Positions 1 through 7,414 of a DNA stretch of 8,446 nt are shown in pieces. Under the pieces are notes generated by a model. The model was not told the DNA's origin. It was given only the letters and a program-made list of their open reading frames with translations, and made no database searches. The position numbers and the translations under genes are program-made. Every line of letters begins with the position of its first letter. Within the stretch, counting starts at the first letter, position 1. The stretch is from an uncultured Flavobacteriales bacterium (GTDB lineage Bacteria; Bacteroidota; Bacteroidia; Flavobacteriales_D; Sanyastnellaceae): assembly GCA_937967465.1 (NCBI GenBank), contig CALBSW010000131.1, forward strand, positions 1 through 8,446. The letters are read 5' to 3'.

Positions 1-73
1 TCGCGCTGCCCATCACGCCGGAGCCGAGGACGGCGACGCGGTTGAGGGAATGGGGAAGGGTAGGGGAAGCCAT
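1..73 (-). CDS. 3-hydroxyacyl-CoA dehydrogenase, N-terminal fragment (runs off the left edge)
   Basis: Only the first 24 codons are in the window, reading leftwards from ATG at 73-71. They encode a short polar leader, then RVAVLGSGVMGSA, a Rossmann beta-strand with the GxGxxG dinucleotide-binding fingerprint. The form 'VAVLGSGVMG' is typical of the NAD-binding domain of 3-hydroxyacyl-CoA dehydrogenases, which oxidise 3-hydroxyacyl-CoA to 3-ketoacyl-CoA in beta-oxidation. The start lies 2 bases after the stop of the MarR-family gene, so the two are almost certainly cotranscribed. In Bacteroidota a MarR regulator often heads an operon of hydroxyacyl-CoA dehydrogenase, thiolase and acyl-CoA dehydrogenase, which supports this reading. 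Other Rossmann dehydrogenases share the fingerprint, so the exact enzyme is inferred from context. Confidence 0.7.
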   Translation of the reverse strand, partial: MASPTLPHSLNRVAVLGSGVMGSA

Positions 74-75
74 GG

Positions 76-555
76 TCAGGCGGCGTTGGAATCGGGGTTC
101 GCGTCCGTGTCTTCCGGGAGGGCGTCCCGGCTGGGGTACTGGACGATGAGGTCGTTGAGTTGCTGCAGGTCGTCGAGCAAACGGGCGGTGCGGTCACCGC
201 CGAGCTGCTCGGCAATCCAGGCATTGAAGCGGCGCACGGCGGTCCGGGCGCGGTCGCGCTCTTTCTTGCCGGCGGCGGTGAGGTGAATCCGAACGATGCG
301 GCGGTCGGTGTCGTCGGCCCGCCGTTCGATCATGCCCTGCGCCTCGAGGTTGTTGAGGAGGCGGGACAACGAGGTCTTCTCCATGCCCATGCGCGGTCCG
401 AGCTGTGTGGAGGGGGTGCCGCCGCGCTCGATGTTGAGCAGGGCCTGTCCCATCGCCATGGTGGTGCCGCGGGCAGCGGCCAGTTGGCCGTACTGCCGGG
501 CAATGCCCGCCCAAGCGAAGCGCACGTGGAAATCGATGGTGTCCTCGGGTTTCAC
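76..555 (-). CDS. MarR-family transcriptional regulator of a probable fatty-acid degradation operon
   Basis: This is a cytoplasmic winged-helix DNA-binding repressor of the MarR type, about 159 residues. From GTG at 555, residues 2-40 form the N-terminal dimerisation helices (KPEDTIDFH onward). Residues 45-78 hold the helix-turn-helix (GTPSTQLGPRMGMEKTSLSR, then LLNNLEAQGMIERR). Residues 81-93 form the wing, with the typical DxxDRR sequence. The C-terminal helices follow, with a polar acidic tail. I chose GTG at 555 because Bacteroidota relatives begin close to the KPEDTIDF segment, and because the in-frame ATG at 585 lies inside a palindromic candidate operator. The ATG version would add 10 residues. 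The gene sits 2 bases before the dehydrogenase fragment and probably controls that operon and itself. The ligand, perhaps an acyl-CoA, is not visible in the sequence. Confidence 0.88.
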   Translation of the reverse strand: MKPEDTIDFHVRFAWAGIARQYGQLAAARGTTMAMGQALLNIERGGTPSTQLGPRMGMEKTSLSRLLNNLEAQGMIERRADDTDRRIVRIHLTAAGKKERDRARTAVRRFNAWIAEQLGGDRTARLLDDLQQLNDLIVQYPSRDALPEDTDANPDSNAA

Positions 556-568
556 GACCTCAATATAC

Positions 569-599
569 GTTATGCATGCATACATTCTGCGTGCATAAC
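569..599. promoter_or_regulatory. Candidate MarR operator (inverted repeat)
   Basis: Perfect 8-base arms GTTATGCA (569-576) and TGCATAAC (592-599) are separated by 15 bases. Nested in the left half is a perfect 12-base palindrome, TATGCATGCATA (571-582). TGCATA occurs at 577 and again at 592. The element is AT-rich in a GC-rich setting and lies directly upstream of the MarR gene's GTG start, which is where an autoregulatory MarR site is expected. Binding is inferred from position and symmetry. Confidence 0.55.
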
Positions 600-645
600 A
601 TTTTATCGGAGAAATCCGAGAGGGGCGAATTGGAAGAGGGGAGGG

Positions 646-1299
646 TCAGGCCTCGACGCGCCCGTCGCGCAGGCGGATCTGGCGGTCGGCCCGTTCGGCC
701 AGCCCTTCGTTGTGGGTGACCAGGGCAATGGTCAGGCCGTGGCGGTCCCGCAAATCGAAGAAGAGGTCGTGCAGGGCGTCGGCGTTGGCGCTGTCGAGGT
801 TGCCCGACGGCTCGTCCGCAAACAGGAGGGGCGGATCGTTGACCAGCGCCCGCGCCACGGCCACGCGTTGCTGCTCTCCTCCGCTCAGTTGGCTCGGCAG
901 GTGCTTGGCCCGCGCGGCGAGGCCGAGTTCCTCCAGTCGGGCCATGGCAGCCGCTTCCGCTTCGGCCTCGCTTCGGCCACCGACGAGGGCGGGCAGCATG
1001 GCGTTTTCCAGCGCATTGAACTCGGGCAGCAGCTGGTGGAACTGGAAGACGAAGCCGATGTGGGCGTTCCGGAATTCGGCCAACGCCTTGTCCTGGAGGC
1101 CCGCGAGGTCCACGCCGCTGACCACCACCGAGCCACTGTCCGGGCGGTCCAGCGTGGAGAGCACGTTGAGCAACGTGGTCTTGCCCGCACCAGAAGGTCC
1201 GACGATGGACACGACCTCGCCCGCGGCGAGCGTCACGTCCACACCACGCAAGACTTCGAGGTCACCGTGGCGCTTGTGGATTTTGGAGGCAACGAGCAT
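646..1299 (-). CDS. lolD: LolD-type ABC transporter ATP-binding protein
   Basis: This is a 217-residue ABC ATPase, the usual length for LolD. It would power a LolCDE-like inner-membrane complex that releases lipoproteins for transfer to the outer membrane. All nucleotide-binding motifs are present: Walker A GPSGAGKT at 34-41, Q-loop glutamine 86, signature LSGGEQQR at 138-145, Walker B LLFADE at 158-163, D-loop SGNLD and H-loop histidine 196. The segment FQFHQLLPEFNALEN after the Q-loop is strongly reminiscent of LolD, although MacB and FtsE relatives are close. No membrane partner (LolC/E) lies in the window, which is common for this gene in Bacteroidota. It is divergent from sucC across 69 bases, and 90 bases separate its stop from the MarR start. 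No Shine-Dalgarno sequence precedes the ATG. Confidence 0.9.
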   Translation of the reverse strand: MLVASKIHKRHGDLEVLRGVDVTLAAGEVVSIVGPSGAGKTTLLNVLSTLDRPDSGSVVVSGVDLAGLQDKALAEFRNAHIGFVFQFHQLLPEFNALENAMLPALVGGRSEAEAEAAAMARLEELGLAARAKHLPSQLSGGEQQRVAVARALVNDPPLLFADEPSGNLDSANADALHDLFFDLRDRHGLTIALVTHNEGLAERADRQIRLRDGRVEA

Positions 1300-1303
1300 G
1301 TGC

Positions 1304-1311
1304 GAAAGCTA
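1304..1311 (-). promoter_or_regulatory. Possible -7 box of lolD
   Basis: Read on the minus strand this is TAGCTTTC, matching TAnnTTTG except at the last base. It ends four bases before the lolD ATG, which would place transcription start at or next to the A of the start codon. No -33 TTG is found at the usual distance, so this is only a candidate. Confidence 0.3.
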
Positions 1312-1322
1312 CGTCCGAAGGC

Positions 1323-1330
1323 TAACTTCG
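1323..1330 (+). promoter_or_regulatory. Possible -7 box of sucC
   Basis: TAACTTCG fits TAnnTTTG with one substitution, the same TTCG ending as the box before the YciH gene. It lies 38 bases before the sucC ATG, giving a leader of roughly 30 bases. A -33 TTG at the usual spacing is not visible. The 69-base gap between lolD and sucC must hold both divergent promoters. Confidence 0.3.
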
Positions 1331-1368
1331 CGGCGCCGCAAATCGGCTGAATCCCATTTGACACCGCC

Positions 1369-2580
<1,212 letters not shown>

Positions 2581-2601
2581 TTCGCGGCATTCCCCGCTTT
2601 C

Positions 2602-2620
2602 CGGAAGGTCACGCCTTCCG
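2602..2620. terminator. Hairpin between convergent sucC and O-methyltransferase genes (possible terminator)
   Basis: A perfect 7-base stem (CGGAAGG and CCTTCCG) closes a 5-base loop. It overlaps the last codons of the minus-strand O-methyltransferase and begins 21 bases after the sucC stop. Neither strand has a U-tract after it. It may slow or end transcription from both sides, or may be only coding-sequence symmetry. Confidence 0.3.
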
Positions 2621-3247
2621 CACCACGGTCAGCCCGTCCCCGACGGGCAGTGCGACGGTGCTCCATTGTGGGTCCTCGCGAAGCCGGGCATTCAGTGCCC
2701 GCAGCGCATCGGCTTTCGGTCCCTTGGCGGCATTCGGCCCTTCAAGGGTGCCGCTCCACCACGTGTTGTCGAAGACCATGCAGCCTCCCTCGGCCAGGAG
2801 GGGGTGCAGGCCGTCGAGTTGGTTGAGGACGCCTTGTTTGTCCGCGTCGACATAGGCCAGGTCAACGCGCCCCTGAAGCGCCACATCCCAGTCAGCCAAC
2901 ACGTCGAGGGCGTCGGCATGGTGCCGTTGGATGCGCGCTGTGGCGTTGGCCCGGTCCCAGAATTCGTCCTGCAGTGCAAACAACTCGTCGTTGCGCTCCA
3001 CGGTGTGCAGGGTGCCGTCCGGTTGCAGCCCTTCGAGCAGGCACAGCGTGCCGTATCCGGTGAAGGTGCCGAGCTCGAGGATGGTGGTCGGCCGGATCAT
3101 GGTGGACAACATGGCCAGCACGCGGCCGGTCTGGACGTCGCTCATGAGTCGGCCGTGCCGGGTGCGCTGCCACGAAGCCTTGCGCAAGTCGGCCAGCAGG
3201 GGAGGCTCAGGGGAAGAATGGGTGCGGGCGAATTCCGTCAGGTCCAT
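2609..3247 (-). CDS. Class I SAM-dependent O-methyltransferase
   Basis: The 212-residue protein resembles bacterial relatives of the catechol/caffeoyl-CoA O-methyltransferase family, which transfer methyl from S-adenosylmethionine to a hydroxyl group with a divalent metal. Visible signatures are motif I ILELGTFTGYGTLCL at 56-70, the acidic ribose-binding residue E84 in HTVERN, the metal-site DADK at 134-137, and FDN at 159-161 followed by TWWSG. The N-terminal helices carry SSPEPPLLADL, typical of the Bacteroidota branch. I chose ATG at 3247: an upstream in-frame ATG at 3364 would add 39 arginine-rich residues with no family resemblance and would overlap the secreted-protein gene. That gene ends 17 bases upstream on the same strand, so the two may share a transcript. 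The substrate cannot be told from sequence. Confidence 0.9.
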   Translation of the reverse strand: MDLTEFARTHSSPEPPLLADLRKASWQRTRHGRLMSDVQTGRVLAMLSTMIRPTTILELGTFTGYGTLCLLEGLQPDGTLHTVERNDELFALQDEFWDRANATARIQRHHADALDVLADWDVALQGRVDLAYVDADKQGVLNQLDGLHPLLAEGGCMVFDNTWWSGTLEGPNAAKGPKADALRALNARLREDPQWSTVALPVGDGLTVVRKA

Positions 3248-3264
3248 GCCCCGAAGGTCGGACT

Positions 3265-3951
3265 TCAGCAGAAGGTCCCGACGAAGCCGAGGAAGAGGAC
3301 GAGGTCCGAGACCCCCACGATGCCATCTCCATTCATGTCTTCGTCGCCACAATCGAGCATGCATCCGAACTGGCCGAGGAAGATGACCAGGTCCGCGGCG
3401 CCGACCACGAGGTCGCCGGAGAAGTCGCCTTCACATGCCACGGTCTCGATGAGGACTTCGCTGGCCTCCATCAGACCGTTGCAGTTGTTGTCAATGCCTT
3501 CGTTCGTGCCCGGCGCTCCGGAGTATTGGAGCGGATTGTTGTCGTCGCAGTCGCAGATGTTGTTGTGGGTGTCGTTGTCGGCGTCCACAATGCCTGCGCA
3601 CGATTCGAAGTTGGCTTGGCAGTTGCTGGAGACACACTCATCACAAGCTGAGGCGGACCCGAAGGCGCAAATGGTGGCGCAATTCGAGAGCGCGCAGTCG
3701 GCCTGGTCCGCAAAGCAGGAGATGCAACCGGTGGACATGGTCGGCAACTCGAGCACGGCGGCGGCATAGAAGCAATCGGACGGGCTTGGGGAGAAGGCGC
3801 AATCGAGTCCGATGGACGTCACGGCGATGTCCACCATGTCTGCGCTGTCGCACAGCAACATCAAGTCGTAGTCGTTGCACTGGGCCCGGACGGAGCCGGA
3901 CAGACAGGACAAGACAGAGGCCACAAGGGCCAAGCGAAGCGTGATCAACAT
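3265..3951 (-). CDS. Secreted cysteine-rich protein with MopE-like motif and two dockerin-like calcium loops
   Basis: This is a 228-residue exported protein. Residues 1-23 form a signal peptide ending VRA before Q24. The mature chain has 20 cysteines. Residues 76-118 pack nine of them, including CISC and CDEC pairs. Residues 123-159 (DADNDTHNNICDCDD through GIDNNCNG) resemble the putative metal-binding motif of MopE-type proteins. The C-terminus holds two dockerin-like EF-hand repeats ending in DLVIFLGQFGC and DLVLFLGFVGTFC. The second loop (205-216, DxNxDG...D) is canonical. The first (176-187) has leucine where glycine is usual. ATG at 3951 was chosen because the signal peptide starts there; longer readings upstream run into the divergent YciH gene. 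Calcium binding and an extracellular location are likely; the partner or substrate is unknown. It may be cotranscribed with the O-methyltransferase. Confidence 0.8.
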   Translation of the reverse strand: MLITLRLALVASVLSCLSGSVRAQCNDYDLMLLCDSADMVDIAVTSIGLDCAFSPSPSDCFYAAAVLELPTMSTGCISCFADQADCALSNCATICAFGSASACDECVSSNCQANFESCAGIVDADNDTHNNICDCDDNNPLQYSGAPGTNEGIDNNCNGLMEASEVLIETVACEGDFSGDLVVGAADLVIFLGQFGCMLDCGDEDMNGDGIVGVSDLVLFLGFVGTFC

Positions 3952-4005
3952 GACAAGCCGGTTAAGCGTTTTACAAATTACGGAATTCTGCGCAAGGGGC
4001 CGGGC

Positions 4006-4013
4006 TATCTTCG
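4006..4013 (+). promoter_or_regulatory. Possible -7 box of the YciH-RlmL-amidohydrolase-SCO operon
   Basis: TATCTTCG differs by one base from TATCTTTG, the -7 box of the downstream rRNA promoter. It ends four bases before the YciH ATG, so transcription would begin at or beside the start codon. The 66 bases between the divergent genes leave little other room. No convincing -33 TTG lies 19 bases upstream. Confidence 0.4.
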
Positions 4014-4017
4014 CCCC

Positions 4018-4392
4018 ATGGGCAAACGCGGTGACGGCATGCGCAAACTTGGGGGGCTCGATGCCCTGGCCGGATTGCACCAGGCCATGGGAGGAGAGCG
4101 GGCTGAATTGCCAGAGGACAGCCCTCAGCAGCCGGCTCCTGATGCGCCCGGCACCCTGTACATCTCGCGAGACAAGAAGGCGCGCAAAGGCAAGGAGGTC
4201 ACCCTCGTGGAGGGCTTCGACTCGGAACTGCACGGCGACCTCGGCGCTGAAGTGGCGCGCCAACTCAAGGCGCACTGTGGTGTGGGTGGGGGCTGGAAGG
4301 ACGGGGTGGTCCTGTTGCAAGGCGACCACCGCGACCGCGTGGCCAACTGGCTGACCCGAGAGGGCTACGCCGTCAAACACAAAGGAGGATGA
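4018..4392 (+). CDS. yciH: Translation initiation factor, SUI1/YciH family
   Basis: The protein has 124 residues. Residues 1-50 are a variable, proline-rich leader. Residues 52-122 form the SUI1/eIF1-like fold, with the basic stretch DKKARKGKEVTLVEGF, then an alpha-beta core containing CGVGGGWKDGVVLLQGDHRD and ending WLTREGYAVKHKGG. This C-terminal pattern is diagnostic of bacterial YciH, a homologue of eukaryotic eIF1 thought to act on the small ribosomal subunit and to influence initiation fidelity. It is the first gene of a four-gene plus-strand operon, and its stop overlaps the next start as ATGA at 4389-4392. Start choice: ATG at 4018 is four bases after a -7-like box. A second in-frame Met at residue 8 is possible but would lie further from the promoter. 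Confidence 0.9.
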   Translation: MGKRGDGMRKLGGLDALAGLHQAMGGERAELPEDSPQQPAPDAPGTLYISRDKKARKGKEVTLVEGFDSELHGDLGAEVARQLKAHCGVGGGWKDGVVLLQGDHRDRVANWLTREGYAVKHKGG

Positions 4393-5696
4393 GTGGATCA
4401 CGCCAAGCCAAGGAGGCCCCGGTGGAATATGTGTGCCGGACCTTGATGGGACTGGAGCCGCTGGTGGCTGGAGAATTGGAAGCGCTGGGCGCCAGCGACA
4501 TCCAACCTGGACGCCGGAGTGTCACGTTTCACATCGGTGAATCGGGGCTCTACGCTTTTCTGCAATCGTCGCGTTTCGCCGTCCGCGTACTGCGCCCCGT
4601 GTTCCGGTTCAAGGCCAAAGGACCGGACGACTTGCATGCCAAGGCGGTGAAGCTCGGCTGGGGCCAATGGGTGGATGTCCGTCGTTCCATGGCGCTGGAT
4701 GTGACGGTGCACAGCGAATACTTCCCCCACGATCAGTTTGCCATGTTCCGATTGAAGGACGCGATGAGCGACCACTTCCGGGATGGCATGAAGGGGCGGG
4801 GCAGCGGACACCTCAACATCAACCGCACCGCGCCGGAACAGCTCATTCACCTGCACATCGCAGGGGAGGATGTGACCATTTCACTGGACTTGGTGGGCAA
4901 GGACGCCCTCTTCAAAAGGGGGTACCGCGCACCGCGGGCCCGCGCGCCGCTCAACGAGGTCCTCACGGCAGGCCTGCTGGCGTTGGCTGGCTGGAAGCCC
5001 GGTCAAACGTTGCTCGACCCCATGTGCGGTTCGGGCACCTTTTCCATTGAGGCGGGCCTGTGGACCGCAGGCGTTCCCATCCACGCCGGACGCCGGGAAT
5101 GGACGCTGTTCGGCATGCCCCAGTTCAATGCCAAGTTGTGGCGCGAAGTGGGAGAGGCCGCCCGGGAGGAGCGCATTGAACGCGCCCCCATTCTCGCCTC
5201 GGATTGGAACAAGCACCCCGTGGGCGATGCCCGGGAAAGCGTGCGCACGGCAGGCCTGGAACACTTGGTCCGCGTGGAAGTGGCGGATTTCCTCGACCTG
5301 AAACCGCCCCGCGACATGGAGCCTGGTTTGGTGGTGCTCAACCCGCCGTACGGCCAGCGGGTCCATGCAGATGACCTCGAGAACCTCTACGGAGGCATTG
5401 GCGGCGCCTTGAAGCACCGGTGGACCGGTTGGCGCGCGGCCATCCTGTTTCCCAAGGACCTCGAGGCCCAGCACCGCATTGGTTTGAAGCCCACGTCCAA
5501 GCACACGGTGATGAACGGCCCCCTGGCCTGCACCTGGGCGATCTACGACCTGTTCAAGGGCAAGCGTGCGGATCACCTTTCGGGAGCCACCGGAGAGGAG
5601 GCTGCGGCGCCAGAGACGGCCACCCCGGTCGAGGAGATCGAGGGCCAGACGGTCCGCTTCCGCCGTCCTCGCATCCAGAAGGCCAAGGACGAGTGA
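4389..5696 (+). CDS. THUMP-domain class I RNA methyltransferase (RlmL/YpsC type)
   Basis: The 435-residue protein probably adds an N2-methyl group to a guanine of 23S rRNA, as the RlmL/YpsC family does at the G2445 equivalent. An N-terminal ferredoxin-like segment and THUMP RNA-binding domain span about 12-165. Then come LFKRGYR near 174-180, SAM-binding motif I DPMCGSGTF at 210-218, and the catalytic NPPYGQR at 318-324, the N-P-P-Y form used by amino-group methyltransferases. The fused RlmK half of the much longer E. coli RlmL is absent, as in Firmicutes YpsC. The last 40 or so residues are an acidic then basic tail. The start overlaps the YciH stop. AAAGGAGG directly abuts the ATG, too close for a normal Shine-Dalgarno sequence, so translational coupling is likelier. 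Confidence 0.9.
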   Translation: MSGSRQAKEAPVEYVCRTLMGLEPLVAGELEALGASDIQPGRRSVTFHIGESGLYAFLQSSRFAVRVLRPVFRFKAKGPDDLHAKAVKLGWGQWVDVRRSMALDVTVHSEYFPHDQFAMFRLKDAMSDHFRDGMKGRGSGHLNINRTAPEQLIHLHIAGEDVTISLDLVGKDALFKRGYRAPRARAPLNEVLTAGLLALAGWKPGQTLLDPMCGSGTFSIEAGLWTAGVPIHAGRREWTLFGMPQFNAKLWREVGEAAREERIERAPILASDWNKHPVGDARESVRTAGLEHLVRVEVADFLDLKPPRDMEPGLVVLNPPYGQRVHADDLENLYGGIGGALKHRWTGWRAAILFPKDLEAQHRIGLKPTSKHTVMNGPLACTWAIYDLFKGKRADHLSGATGEEAAAPETATPVEEIEGQTVRFRRPRIQKAKDE

Positions 5697-5719
5697 GCCG
5701 GTTGGGCGAACTTGCCCGC

Positions 5720-7414
5720 ATGTTCCCATGTCAGCGCCCGGTTGGGCTCATCGGTTTGGTCCTGTTCGGGGCCGTGTTGGTCCAAGGTTGCGGGTTCCGC
5801 AGCACGCCGGCGGACCTCGTGCTCCACAATGGCCTCATCCTGACGATGGATGCCGCCAGCAGCGAGGCCCAAGCTGTGGCCGTCCGCGATGGCCGCATCG
5901 TGGAAGTGGGGGCGGAGCGGGCCATCCTCAACAAGTATTCCGCCACCCGTGAAGTCGACCTGATGGGGGCCGTGGTGGTGCCAGGCCTCATGGACGCCCA
6001 CGCACACTTTGTGGGCTTCGCCAAGGGGCTGGCCAACGCCGATCTGACCGGAACGACATCCGAGGCCGAGGTCCTCACCCGCACCCGCGAACACGGTGAA
6101 CGGTATCCCAGTGGCTGGGTGCTGGGCCGTGGATGGGACCAAAACGATTGGGCCGACACGGAATTCCCGGACCGGGCTGAGGCGCTGGATGCGATGTTTC
6201 CAGACCGTCCAGTGTTGCTCGAACGGGTGGACGGCCATGCGGTTTGGGTCAATCAGGTGGCGTTGGAGCGTGCCGGGTTTGACTCGGAGACAGTCATCTT
6301 CGGAGGGGAATTGCTCCGCAATGACGCCGGGAAACTGACCGGTGTCTTGCTCGACAAGGCGGCGGACAGCTTGCAGGCTTGGGTGCCGGAGCCCGACAGC
6401 ACGCAATTGGCCGCCTTGATGGTGGAGGCAGGACGGCGCGTGTCGGCCGTCGGGTTGACCCACATCACGGATGCCGGATTGGGCCCCGATGAGGTCGCCG
6501 CGTTGGAGGCGGTGCAGGCGTCGGGGGAAGTGCGGCAGCGCTTCTCTGTGATGGTCAGCGACCAACCCGACGCCCTCGATCACTTCTTGCCCCTCGGTCC
6601 CCGGATCGACACCGCGGGCAAATTGGATGTCCGCGCCGTCAAATTCTACATGGACGGTGCGCTCGGGTCCCGGGGCGCGGCCCTGCTCGAGCCATATGCA
6701 GACCGCCCGGATTCGAAGGGCCTCTTTCTCCAGGACGAGACCGAATACCGGGAGAAGCTGGAGCGGGTCAAGGCCGCTGGATTCCAAGTGGCGACCCATT
6801 GCATCGGGGATGCCGCCGTCCGGCGCGTACAGCAACACTATGGGGAGTTGCTGGGGGGTGTCAACGACTTGCGGTGGCGCATCGAGCACGCCCAGGTGGT
6901 CCACAAGGCCGACGTGCAGCCTTTCGCCGACTTCACCATCATTCCCTCCGTACAGCCCACGCACGCGACGAGCGACATGTATTGGGCGGGCCAGCGGCTG
7001 GGCCGGAACCGGGTGCGGCGCGCATACATATATAATAGGCTGAAAGCGCAGTTGGGTTGGATTCCGCTGGGAACGGACTTCCCAGTCGAAGGCATTTCCC
7101 CCCTGCGCACATTCTACGCCGCTGTGGTGCGCAAGGATGTCGAGGGCTACCCCGAGGGCGGGTTCCAACCCGATGAGGCGCTGTCCAGGGAAGACGCCCT
7201 GCGCGGCATGACAGGCTCTGCCGCATTGGCTTGCTTCCGGGAGAATGACCTCGGGCAGATCGCGCCGGGATACCGTGCGGACTTCACCGTCCTCGATGGG
7301 AACCTGCTGACCGCACCTGAGGATGCACTCCTCGATGTCCGTGTGTTGCAGACATGGATCGGAGGTGAGGCCGTCTTTGAACTGGACGCCAACTCAAGTG
7401 TGATGTACCCATGA
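5720..7414 (+). CDS. Lipoprotein amidohydrolase, YtcJ-like (amidohydrolase family 3)
   Basis: The protein has 564 residues and belongs to the metal-dependent amidohydrolase superfamily. Residues 10-23 are a hydrophobic signal segment followed by a lipobox, LVQGC, with C24 as the predicted lipidated residue. The enzyme would therefore be anchored in the envelope. The metal-dependent TIM-barrel core shows DAHAHF (H94, H96), K308 in KFYMDGALGSRGA, H360 in THCIGDAA, H390 in IEHAQV and D453 in GTDFPVE, the expected set for the YtcJ group. The substrate is unknown; family members hydrolyse varied amides. ATG at 5720 gives a normal signal peptide. An in-frame GTG at 5693, overlapping the RlmL stop as GTGA, would add nine residues and is the main alternative. 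The stop overlaps the SCO start. Confidence 0.92.
   Translation: MFPCQRPVGLIGLVLFGAVLVQGCGFRSTPADLVLHNGLILTMDAASSEAQAVAVRDGRIVEVGAERAILNKYSATREVDLMGAVVVPGLMDAHAHFVGFAKGLANADLTGTTSEAEVLTRTREHGERYPSGWVLGRGWDQNDWADTEFPDRAEALDAMFPDRPVLLERVDGHAVWVNQVALERAGFDSETVIFGGELLRNDAGKLTGVLLDKAADSLQAWVPEPDSTQLAALMVEAGRRVSAVGLTHITDAGLGPDEVAALEAVQASGEVRQRFSVMVSDQPDALDHFLPLGPRIDTAGKLDVRAVKFYMDGALGSRGAALLEPYADRPDSKGLFLQDETEYREKLERVKAAGFQVATHCIGDAAVRRVQQHYGELLGGVNDLRWRIEHAQVVHKADVQPFADFTIIPSVQPTHATSDMYWAGQRLGRNRVRRAYIYNRLKAQLGWIPLGTDFPVEGISPLRTFYAAVVRKDVEGYPEGGFQPDEALSREDALRGMTGSAALACFRENDLGQIAPGYRADFTVLDGNLLTAPEDALLDVRVLQTWIGGEAVFELDANSSVMYP

Noticed and set aside
606..619. TCGGA-GAAA-TCCGA hairpin after lolD as a terminator
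   Set aside because: The stem is only five bases and neither strand has a U-tract after it.
160..1350. A 396-codon plus-strand open frame across the MarR and lolD genes
   Set aside because: It spans two well-supported minus-strand genes and the operator between them, and has no recognisable domain.
3248..3364. N-terminal extension of the O-methyltransferase up to ATG at 3364
   Set aside because: The added 39 residues are arginine-rich, unlike the family, and read opposite-phase through the dockerin-like coding sequence.
4381..4391. AAAGGAGG before the RNA methyltransferase ATG as a strong ribosome binding site
   Set aside because: There is no spacing before the ATG, the bases encode the Lys-Gly-Gly end of the YciH protein, and Bacteroidota rarely rely on Shine-Dalgarno pairing.
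3952..4401. N-terminal extension of the secreted protein gene up to 4401
   Set aside because: It would bury the signal peptide in the middle of the protein and overlap the whole YciH gene on the other strand.
7031..7036. TATAAT as an internal promoter
   Set aside because: Bacteroidota housekeeping promoters use TAnnTTTG rather than TATAAT, and no -33 element is placed correctly.
5573..7168. A 531-codon open frame antisense to the amidohydrolase
   Set aside because: It is a composition shadow of the real gene, with no motif, no promoter and overlap into the neighbouring methyltransferase gene.
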